From assembly GCF_029407905.1 (NCBI RefSeq), contig NC_073635.1, forward strand, positions 33,781,501-33,845,500: DNA of 64,000 bases. Reading direction: 5' to 3'. Numbering within the stretch: the stretch's first letter is position 1; every line of letters starts with the position of its first letter. Shown piece after piece: positions 24,301-36,300 of the stretch. The notes below the pieces were generated by a model, which saw only the letters and a program-made list of their open reading frames with translations, was not told the DNA's origin and did not search any database. Both the position numbers and the translations under genes were made by a program. Origin of the DNA: Bubalus kerabau. Lineage: Eukaryota; Chordata; Mammalia; Artiodactyla; Bovidae.

Positions 24301-27300
24301 TTGATGTACTCCTTTCCCAATTTGGAACAAGTCCATTGTTCCATGTCTGGTTCTAACTGTTGCTTCTTGCTCTGCATACAGATTTCTCAGGAGGCAGGTA
24401 AGTGGTTTGGTATTCCCATCTCTTGAAGAATTTTCCACAGTTTGCTGTGATCCACACAGTCAAAAGCTTTAACATAGTTGATGAAGCAGAGATAGATGTT
24501 TTTCACAATTCTCTTGCTTTTTCTGTGATCCAGAGGAGGTTGGCAATTTGATCTCTGGTTCCTCTGCCTTTTCTAAATCCAGTTTGAACATCTTGGGATT
24601 CAAGTTAATTTTCTGTTATCTCAGCATTTGTTGGGCTTACTTTGATATTGGAAACTGAAGCCTCTTATTCTTTCCTTCATTTGACAAATCGTTATTGAGC
24701 ATCTATATAGTGCCCTGCAGTGTTCTCAGCTTCCAGGGCAGAAGTGAACAAAACATAGACAGCTAATGTCCTGCGAGAATATGCCAGTGATAGATGAGGT
24801 CATGGGGTGAGGAGTGCTATGGAGAGGAAATAAACGGGGTAAAGGGACAGAGCAATGAGGTGCTCTCTGTGTAGGGTGAGTTAGGTAGAGACTGCAGGAA
24901 GGGAGAATGACAGGCCCTCAGGAGAATGCGTTCTGGGTATAGGATGTGCAAGTCCAAATGTTGGGGAACACAAGGACCAGCAAGGGTACTACAGTGAGCA
25001 AGGACGAGGGGAGGAGGGAAGATGAGTAAGAAGACCAGGTGGCACGAACGCCTTTATTGTCCCATGGGCTCTGAAATACTTTTGGATTTTGTTTTCAAAT
25101 TCTCTACTATCCAATCACTAGAAGCCTCACCAGGTGATCTCTCTCTTGCAGGTCTGAGAACTCTCTGTGTTGCCTACATAGACTTAACTGAGATAGAGTA
25201 TAAGCAGTGGCTGGTCATGTATAAGAAAGCCATCACAGTGGTAAAAGACAGAATGAAAACTCTGGAAGACTGTTATGATAGTATTGAAAAGGTAATGTAC
25301 CCTGTATGTGTTGTCCATGCCAACACATTTGAAGAAAATGAGCTTATCAGTGTAGTTATATCTTGGTGTCATGTTAAAAGCTCAGGTAAATTTTTTTTAT
25401 GAGGTATACATCTGTCTTATTGTATCGAGAATTCGTAAAATGTCTTTTAAACTATTCAAAATATTTCTCCCTGTTTTGAATCATATCCGAGTCACTTCAG
25501 TCTTGTTATCCTCTGTATAGTTTTACCCACATGAAAAGAAATACATGTTTATTATAGAAAAATAAGCTAGAATAATATATAATAATCATCTGAAATGTTG
25601 GGCTAATGACTGAGTTCCAGTCTCTTCCCTTTGTTCTTCTGTGTGTTTTATATATTAGTATTCTATTGTATGTATTTATGTGTGTGTGTGCTCAATTGCT
25701 CAGTTGGGTCTGACTTTTTATGACCCCATGGACTGTAGCCCACCAGACTCCTCTGTCCTTGGAACTCCCCATGCAAGAATACTGGAATGAGTTGCTATAC
25801 CCTCCTCCAGGGGATCTTCCCAACCCAGGGATTGAACCCATGTCTCCTGCATTGGCAGGTGGATTCTTTACCACTGAGCCACCTGAGAAGCCCCTAACCT
25901 AACCTAACCCTCATTTAATTGGTATATTTAGACCACTATAAACATTTAGGCCATGTTTATAGTGATGATTAGTTTAATATATACTGTATTTGTAACTGTT
26001 TTTATTTGTTCCCACTTTTTTAATTTTTATTTTTTTCACTTTTTTCTGCTTTCTTTGGTTCTAATTGAGCACTATACATGACCTGCTTTCTTGCTCTCTT
26101 TTTCAGTATATCAATCATACTTCCTTTAAAAATGTTTTTAGTGATTGTCAGAGTTTGAAAAGTCCACTTTCAAGTAACACTGTAACCACTTCTCTCCAGT
26201 GGTAGGCCAATATTTCACAATAGGAAGAAAAACTATAAAATAAACCATCTGGTGATAAGAGATTTATGGAGAAAATTATGAAATTTGTCTTACAGACAAA
26301 AGTAAGGACTTATACATGTGTAAGGGTTTATATATTATAAGGTGGTGGTGGTTTAGTTGCTAAGTCGTGTCCGACTCTTGCGACTCCATAGACTGTAGCC
26401 CACCAGGCTCCTCTGTCCATGGGATTTTCCAGGCAAGAATACTGGAGTGGATTGCCATTTCCTCCTCCAATGGAAATTCCAAACCCAGGGATCGAACCTG
26501 TGTCTCCTGCATTGGCAGGTGGGTTCTTTACCACTGAGCCATGAAGGATGCACTATAGTGAAATAGGGACAAACAAATAGACCAGTGGAAGATACTAGAA
26601 AAAATGTATGAGTGTATGCACATATGGGACTTTGCATAATCAATTATTAGATGGTGTGTCTTTTATCAAAATTTGCTCTGTTTATCCCATCTTAAAATAT
26701 TATCTTTACACTTGATCTTAGCCAAAAGGCCAAGAAACGATATATTTTTATCTTTAATTAGCAATAATGACTATCTTTTCCCAAAAACATCTAGAAGTTC
26801 CTACTACTTGGAGCCACAGCTATTGAGGATCGCCTTCAAGCACGTGTTCCGGAAACGATAACAAGTCTATTGAAAGCGAACATAAAAATATGGGTCTTGA
26901 CAGGAGATAAACAAGAAACTGCAATTAACATAGGTAAGAGACACAAAGAATGTTTTTTAAAAGCCTGGTTGTACATGTATCCTAAATGTGGCCTATAGTT
27001 AAGAATGTATGGTTGAGCTGCCTTCACGTAATAGTTTTTTATTTCTTCAGGAAAGTACAGAGCAGTGAAATCTTGCCATCACGTGGTGCAGAATTCAAAC
27101 AAACTAAGCAAAGCAAACTCTTAATCTTTCCTTCACTGTCTTGAAACAATAGATTGCAGAATGCCCACGAGTCATATGTAATTTCTTGTTCTTTTCCTTT
27201 GATTCTTGAAGTTATGACATTTTTTTTCTCTAATGAAGTATATATTGGGTTGGCCAAAAAGTTCGTCTTGGTTTTTCCATAAAATCTTATAGAAAAACCC

Positions 27301-30300
27301 AAATGAATCCGAATATCTGTGTTTGAATTGTATGTTTATTCATAAACATTTTAATCATTATTAAAATATTGAGTTAGTGGTTTTTTTCTAAGCTCTGATG
27401 TCACTTGTTTGACTTTATAGTTTTATTATTATTATTATTTCACTGTTTGATGGTATGTTAGGGTTCAGATGTGTGGAAAAGGAGTTGAGCAACTCCACTG
27501 GTGGTCCAGTGGCCGGGACTGCACTCCCAATGCAGGGGGCTCGGGTTTGATCCATGGACAGGGAATTAGATCCCACCTGTGGCAACCCACTCCAGTACTC
27601 TTGCCTGGAAAATCCCATGGGTGGAGGAGCCTGGTAGGCTGCAGTCCATGGGGTCGCTAAGAGTTGGACATGACAGAGCGTCTTCACTTTCACTTTTCAC
27701 TTTCATGCATTGGAGAAGGAAATGGCAACCCACTCCAGTGTTCTTGCCTGGAGAATCCCAGGGACGGGGGACCCTGGTGGGCTGCCGTCTATGGGGTCCA
27801 CAGAGTTGGACACGACTGAAGCAACTTAGCAGCAGCAGCAGCAACCACAACTGAAGAGTTTGTATGTCACAACTAAGACCCATTGCATCCAAATAAATAA
27901 ATATTTAGAAAAGGAAAAGGAGTTTTAAAATCAACTTTTAGCCATGAATATGTAAATTTTGATCATAAGAAGGGATTGAAATTACTATTTTTTTCATGAT
28001 CATCATGGTATTCAGCTCTGGTTAGATTAACATGTATTATGAAATGACCCTGTATTCATCAGACACCCTTTAAACTATGTTTCTGCTAATTTGTCTACTC
28101 TATATTCATTCATTTAACAAATATTGAATGCTTGCTATGTGCCAGAAAATTCTAGGATCTGGGAATGAAAAATTGAGTAATAAAGTCTCTGTCCTCAAGG
28201 AACTTACATCTACAAGACAAGACAAAAAATTAACAAGCAAATCACCAACTGTTGTAATATTATTGCAGTAAGTGTTAAGACTGAAAACAAAGCAAGGAAT
28301 AGTCATGGATAGAGGAGTAATGAGACAGAAACACATTAGGGAAGTGACATTTGAGGCAGAGACCCAGATTGGAAGAAGGAGCAATCACTGGGAAAGTTCC
28401 AGGCAAACGTATGGTGAGCACATGGCTCTGGTGTCTTATCTGAGCAGCAATGGAAAGGCCAACATGGGTGGAGTATGGGGAGCAAAGCACAGGTGAGAGC
28501 TTGTCAGGCCACAGGAAGAAATGTGTAGGGTTTTGAGCAGGAGAGTGATATAATTTGTGTTTTAAAAGGGAGGAGGGTTCAGGATGGGGAACACATGTAT
28601 ACCTGTGGCGGATTCATTTCGATATTTGGCAAAACCAATACAATATTGTAAAGTTTTAAAATAAACTAAAATTAAAAAAAAAGAAAAAAATATCTTCTTG
28701 TTGTTGTGTGGAAACTGGACTAAATGGAAGGCAGAAGGTCATTTTTAGGACACCTTTGTAGAAGTCTATACAAGAGATGGCAGTCATTTGTACTGGGATG
28801 TAATGGGGAATATTGAGGAGGACTCCATTTGATCCTTGAATCACATGATTTGGACTTCATGGGTCCACCTGTACTCAGATTTTTTCCCCCAATGGCACGT
28901 ATGACAGTGCTGCACCATTCAGAACCACAGATTGCTGTTCAGTTGTTCAGTTGTGTCCAACTCTTTGCAATCCCATGGACTGCAGCACGCCAGGCTTCCC
29001 TGTCCATCATCAACTCCTGGAGCTTGCTCAAACTCATGTCCATTGAGTCAGTGATGCCATCCAACCATCTCATCCATCCTTTCTCTTCCCCTTCTCCTCC
29101 TGCCTTCAATCTTTCCTAGCATCAGAGTCTTTTCCAATGAGTCAGTTCTTCGCATCAGGTGGCCAAAATATTGGAGTTTAGCTTCAGTATCAGACTTTCC
29201 AATGAATATTCAGGACTGATTTCCTTCAGGATGGACTGGTTGGATCACCTTGCAGTCCAAGGGACTCTCAAGAGTCTTCTCCAACAGCACAGTTCAAAAC
29301 CATCAATTCTTTGGTGCTCAGCTTTCTTCATAGTCCAACTCTAACATCCATACCTGACTACTGGTGATTGAGTCAGTGATGCTATTCAACCATCTCGTCC
29401 TCTTTTGCCTCCCTCTCCTCCTGCTCTCAATCTTTCCCAGCATTAGGGTCTTTTCCGACAAGTTGGCTCTTTGTACCATGTGGCCAAAATATTGCAGCTT
29501 CATCTTCAGCATCAGTCCTTCCAATATATATTCAGGGTTGATTTCCTTTAGGATTGACTGGTTTGATCTCCTTGCTGTCTAAGGGACTCCTTGCAGCCCA
29601 AGAATCACAGATATGGAGGGTCAATTGTAAAGGTACATGTGGATTTCTGTGTGTGGGCTAGCAGCCTACCTCCACCATTTTTCAAGGGCCAGTATAAATT
29701 TGGGGTACATTTGGTGGGTTAATCTGTCAACCCTCATTGATATGACTGCAGTGAGAGTAGATGACTGTTTCAAAGAGTTTTGCTGTGAAGGGAGCAGAGA
29801 CCTAGGGTGGTAGCTGGAAGAGAACAGAATTGATGAAGTGTTGGTTGTCTTTGAAAGAGCTATTTCATCTCTAAACATCAGTTTCCTGCCTGCAAATTGG
29901 GGATGATAATAGTTTTTACTAGATAGAGTTGTTGTGAGAATGCCTTGAGGTAACTCCCGTGAAGTTGTTGCAAAACATTTAGCAAGTCCTCTGGGAATGT
30001 TAGATATTAATGTAATTATGAAAGACTCACAAAGCAGGTCCGACCACCATGCAGTCACTTATCCATCCGGCAAACATTTGGAAACATACCATCCACATGC
30101 TCTCCTTTTTCCAGCTCTCCCACGTTTCTGCTTTAATGTGCCTTGCCATGTTCCTTGAGAACCATGCACTCAATGACCACAGTAATTTACTGCGTATCTT
30201 GTGAAGAGGCTCAGCTGGCCCGGCACCATAAAAAGGGACAGTTGCTTTCTTACCACCTTCCTCAATTGCATCTTTGCCAGGCCCACTCCCTGAAACCATT

Positions 30301-33300
30301 GGTTTTACCTGAAACTTCAACAGTCTCTTTGGCTCAGGACTGAAACTCAACCTAGATGAGACCCAGCAGTTACTGTTAAGAGCAAAGTTTTTCTCCTTAT
30401 AGAATGAGACTTATTTTTGTTACCAGAAATCTGCAATTCACGTGAAGGACCCCTTACTCAGAATAACTGGATCGCGTTAGGTAACTGCTTTATTGAATTG
30501 TACCCATTTTCAAATGACTGTTTCATAACTATGGTGCCTTTGAAAAAAGAAGGGAAACTGTCTCCAGTTTTTTAGGGCAGGGATTGAAAACACGGGGAAG
30601 AACCAGCAGGACTAGAGTGAAGGGCAACGCACACATGTAGTGGGCAGAGGACAATCATACATGTGTAGGGGAAAAGGCAACACACACGTTGGAGGGGGAG
30701 ACCACGGGGGAGCCCTGGCCCCCCGGAGGGGCAGCCAGAGCAGCCATGCCTTCTGGAAATGAGTACCCACTGTTGGCACAGGTTTTTAGTTCTTAGAAGA
30801 TAATCAGAATTCTGTGCTTTGATTTGAAATATCCTGATTTATAACCGTTGCTTAATGTGTAACATGTTGTAAGGGCAAAACAATACATGTTTGTTGATTG
30901 AGTGCAGCTTGCTATCCTCCGACCTTAAGTTCTGGGTTCTAGATTGGACTTTGCTGCTGCTGCTGCTAAGTCACTTAAGTTGTGTCCGACTCTGTGTGAC
31001 CCCATAGACGGCAGCCCACCAGGCTCCTCTGTCCCTGGGATTCTCCAGGGAAGAATGCTGGAGTGGATTGCCATTTCCTTCTCCAATGCATGCATGCATG
31101 CTAAGTCGGTTCAGCTGTGTCCGACTCTGTGCGACCCTATGGACAACAGCTCACCAGGCTCCTCTGTCCACAGGATTCTCCAGGGAAGAATCCTGGAGTA
31201 GGTTGCCATTTCCTTCTCAGATTGGACTTTACTGCTCCCCTTAGAGGCTACTCATGCAGAGGAGACCAGTTGAAAGACAGAATCAGTCAACTTTGCCTAG
31301 TGTATGCTGATCTAATTTGTTTTCTTAGAGGCTTTCTGAGCTCTTGCTTTTTCCCCCAGAAAAGCAATAGCCTTTCATTAGAGAGCTTTCGTGTTCCTTT
31401 CATGAGTTTGAATGGCTGAGGAATAATTCAAAGAGAAAAAAGATTGAGAGCTGGTTCTGAGAGCCAACATCATTGAAGAGAAATGCATAGCAAGCATGGT
31501 GGTTGAAAAGTCAGGCTTCAGAGTTATACAGACCAAGGTTTGAACCTGAATCTTCTGTCTCTATAAGCCCGTGCCTTTGTGGACTTTTCTAATCCTCAGT
31601 TTTCTCATTATTAAAACAGTCGCAATACCTCTGCTGGTTGTGATAATTATGTGGAAGGGAGTCTGTGAAGGTTTTTCTAAGCTGGTATATTGGATAGAGT
31701 GAGGGCTTCGTAGATGTTAGCTCCTGCCTTTATGAATATTGTGGCAGTTTTAACTACCATCATCTCTCCAGGAGCTAAAGTTGGCTAAAATGGTGCAGTT
31801 AAAAGGCTACATACAGTCTTAGACCCCGGTTCCAAACAAAATTTGGCTAAGAATTTAGCAGGAGGCTTACTTTCAGAAACAAATATGTTAGGATTGTTTT
31901 TTGTCAACAGCAAGAAATGAAAACAAAGGTTACTGTCACACATTTTTAACATACTTCCTAGACCAGCTTCTAGTTCTATTCGCTTCTGAAAATTTTCTAA
32001 TAACATGATTTGACATGAATCTGCGGCCTCTTGACCTCAGCAGCATATGCATTGTTACATTTGGTTTACCAATGAATGTGTGCATGGTTTTTTTTCTTTT
32101 GTGTTAGCTTTGCTTCCTTGGGTTTTAAGAGACTTATCACACATTCTGTTGTAAATCTTCCTTTGCACCCAGCATAAAGCTGGGTGACAGTAAGCACTCA
32201 GAACTTGCATGCTGATTTGATTTGAATTTTGGTCATAATATATACATGGAAACTTTTCAGCCTTTGTTTGGATTCAGCCAGTGTGGGCAGCAGTGGCTTC
32301 AGGGAAGAGGGCTCCTCATGCAGGATCCTTGGCGGGAAGCTGGCTTGCCCGTCTATGTCTGGTTTGTGTCCCTGAGCACCTGCACAAATATTAACTTTCT
32401 AACCTGAGTGGTAGGACAGGAGCTGCCGGCATTCAGGCAGTTAACTTCCCCAGTAACTTATTACAAAATATAAGTGGACATTACAATAAAACATGTCAGA
32501 AAGTCACTAGAATTCTTTGAAAAGCTTAGTATCTCTAGTTTTGAAAAATATAGCAAGGCAAAGCGAATACCTACAAGTTTCAAAATCGGAATTTAATGAT
32601 AATCATATTCTATGGAAAAGAACACTTACATAGGAAGTGTCAGATAAACCAACAATGAAGAGCCTTGAAAAATTATTTTCTCCTTGTATTTGTGCTGACT
32701 ACAGTGGAATACATACATATAGGCATTTTGAATTATATACAAATCAGGAGGCTACTTTTGTTATTGAAACCTACACAAGTTTCAGGAAATTTCAAAGAAA
32801 ACATGAAAATGACATTGTATAAATTTATATTTAAATTAAATTCCAACTCTCATAAAACTTATTTGTATGAAGATTTAAATCATTTTAGAAAATTTGTCCC
32901 ATAAGAATCATCAGTTATAGATGTACAGAAATTTAATTTTCAAAATTATCAGAAATTTATCCATCTGCAACCTCTTGCTCAGTTTTTGTGCTGAGCCACT
33001 GGGCTTTTAAATAGTCATGAGGCAGAAAGTATGATAAAGAAAGAATATAAATAGACTTTTTTTTTTTTAATGAGCTCATGTAAGGCACTGGAGCCTTAAG
33101 ATATATGACATCTTTATTTCTTTCTTTGTAGCTTATTCCTGTAAACTGTTATCAGGTCAAATGCCTCGTATCCAATTGAATGCAAATTCATTAGAGGTAA
33201 GTAATTTTTAAATATATATTTAATATGAATGTAACCAACTTGTTACTTGAAGGTTACTCAACTCCTTAAAACCTACATAAGATTGCCATTAACTCCCACT

Positions 33301-36300
33301 CAAGTCCATTGGGAAGTCTAGGTTTGTCCCAAGATTCTTTTCACAAAGCTGAAATTTTTACTGGTTTTCTATTCCTTGTCATCTGTGGCTCCCATTATTC
33401 CTCCCTCTGTGTTAGTCTAGTCCTTTAATCACCACCCGCCCCACCCCCCCACCCCCCTGGTGTCATACCAAATCCAGGACTCAGACCCTTTATTTTTACA
33501 ATGGAAAAAAGAGAAAAAATTTTATCTGTATAGCAGTCATTATGAAAAGTTTGAAAAGATCAATGCATTTACATTGCAAGAATGAAAGGAATTTGGAATC
33601 CAATATTGAACATCCTTACCCTTAAAAGGCTAGTTTTATGAAGTATTTTTTACTGTATAATTTTCTTAGACTCATTTTAAAATAATTTTAAATAGATTTC
33701 ATTTATTCCTATTCTGACACACTTGCTTTTTTAAAAAATGTAGATCTGAGTTTCTGAGTTTCCGACATAGATCATTATTCTTCTCTGTGAAAAATCTTTT
33801 AAAATATTCCTTACGGAGCAGATCTGCTAGTGAGGAGTTTTCTCAGTTTTAGTTTGAGAAGGTTTTTATCTCTCTTTCACTCTGAAAGATAATTTCCTTG
33901 GATATAGAATTTGAGGTTGGGATTTCTTCTTCTTTCAATACTTTAAATATTTTACTTTACTCTCTTTTTGGCTGCAAACTTTCTGCCGAGAAGTCTGTCA
34001 TTTATCTTCATTCCTCTACAGTTAAGGTGTTCCCTCCACTCTGGATTCTTGTAAGATTTCCTCTTTGTCTTTGGTTTTGTGCAGTTTTATTATGACATGC
34101 CTGGGTGTAGATTTTTGGCATTTACCCTGCTTGGTGTCTTCTGAACTTCCTGGGTCTTCGTTTCGTGTCTGTAATTAATTTTGGAGTATTCTCAGTTATT
34201 AGCACTCAAACTTTTCCTTCTGTTCTCTATTTCTTTTCCTTCTGGTATTCCAACAGCTTGTATGTTCGATCTTTAGAATGGTCCCACCACTCTTGAATAT
34301 TCTGTTCTATTTTTTTCTCTTCTTTTCCTCTTTGAGCTTCAGTTTGCTGCTGCTAAGTCGCTTCAGTCGTGTCCGACTCTGTGCGACCCCAGAGATGGCA
34401 GCCCACCAGGCTCCCCCGTCCCTGGGATTCTCCAGGCAAGAACACTGGAGTGGGTTGCCATTTCCTTCTCTAGTGCATGAAAGTGAAAAGTGAAAGTGAA
34501 GTTGCTCAGTCGTGTCTGACCCTCAGCGACCGCATGGACTGCAGCTTTCCAGGCTCCTCCGTCCATGGGATTTTCCAGGCAAGAGTACTGGAGTGGGGTG
34601 CCATTGCCTTCTCCAGATTCAGTTTGCTGCTGCTGCTGCTAAGTCGCTTCAGTCGTGTCCGACTATGTGTGACCCCATAGATGGCAGCCCACCAGGCTCT
34701 GCCATCCCTGGGATTCTCCAGGCAAGAACACCGGAGTGGGTTGCCGTTTCCTTCTCCAATGCATGAAAGTGAAAGGTGAAAGTGAAGTCGCTCAGTCGTG
34801 TCCAAGTCTTAGCCACCCCATGGACTGCAGCCTACCAGGCTCCTCCATCCATGGGATTTTCCAGGCAAGAGTACTGGAATGGGGTGCCATTGAAGTTTCT
34901 ATTGACATTTCTTCAAGTTCATTAATTCTTTCCTCACCTGTTTCTAGTCTACTGTTGAGTCCATAAAAGATATTTTTCATTTCTGTTACAGTGTTTTTCA
35001 CAGTGTTTTTACAGCCCTTTGGGGGTGGTGTTAAGGTATGTGGGCAGGGAAGTGTTCTACAGTGAAGTGAAGTCACTCAGTCGTGTCCGACTCTTTGCGA
35101 CCGCATGGACTGTAGCCTACTAGGTTCCTCCGTCCATGGGATTTTTCAGGCAAGAATACTAGAGTGGGTTACCATTTCCTTTTCCAGGAGATCTTCTCGA
35201 CCCAGGGATTGAACCCAGGTCTCCCACATTGTAGGCAGATGCTTTACAATCTGAGCCACCAGGGAAGCTCTATAATCTTACATTAAATCTCAGTCTTCAA
35301 GAGATACTGTACCCCTTTGTCTTAAGTGTTTCTTAGTGCTTTCTTTCTCCCTTTAGGTGGGACAAGGAGACCACATGGGGTTGGAGTTGGGTAAATGACT
35401 TTCCCTCCAGGTGGGATAAGGCTCTGGTAAAGTTTTTAACCTCAGAGGCTAGGCTTTTGCGATGGAGAATGCTCTGGGCATATTCCCTTCTCTCTTAGAA
35501 CCTTGATACCCAATTTTATGGAAGTTCACCCCATTATTCTGTTCCCATCTTTAAAAAAATTTCCCAAAATTTCCCTGAACTTCCTCTTTGCTATTAGCAC
35601 TTTTCCATATTTTCCAAGTAAAAATTCTCCTACTTATACGCCTTTTCAAAAATAGCTTTATTGAGATGTAATTCACATGGCATAAAATTAACCTGCTTAA
35701 TATAATTTAAAGGATTTTCCCGTATTTACAGATACATGCAATCAATGGCAGAATCATTTTAGAAACTTTTCATCATCTGCAAAAGAAACTCTGTACCTTT
35801 AGCTGTCATCTCCCTGACCCTCCTTGCCCCACCCCTAAACAACACTCCTCTAGTTTCTGTTTCAGTGAATTACTTATTTTGGGCTTTTATGTTAATCAAA
35901 TCATTTAATAGGCAGTCTTTTGTGACTGGCTTCTTTAACTTACCATAATGTTTTCAAGGTTCATCCATGTTGTACCAGGCATTAGTACTTCATATCTTTT
36001 TTTAATAGCTAAGGACTATTGCATTGTATGTATACACTTTATCAGTTCATCAGCTTGTTTCCACTTCTAGGCAATTATGAATAATGCTGCTGCTTGTACA
36101 TTCATGTACAAATTTTTGTGCAGACATGTTTTCATTTCTCTTGAGTGTATATACACTGATAAGTGGAATTGCTGGATCATTCACTGACTCTGTGCTTAGT
36201 TTTTGGAAGAATTCCTGGACTATTTTCCCAAGTTGCTGCACCATTTTACATTCTGACCTTCAGTGTATGAGAATGGTGATTTCTTCACATCCTCATCATC

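Larger units (their letters stand above)
33800..35052 (-). mobile_element. Old L1 3' region, carrying two BovA2
   Basis: TTTTATCTCTCTTTCACTCTG, CTTTCTGCCGAGAAGTCTGTC to TTGAGTCCATAAAAGATATT: antisense L1 ORF2 3' to UTR, interrupted at 34347-34893. Confidence 0.6.

Noticed and set aside
25890..25912. Telomere-like CCTAACCTAACCTAACCCT
   Set aside because: Three to four pentamer units at a SINE edge; the unit is CCTAA, not the vertebrate CCCTAA, and it is too short.
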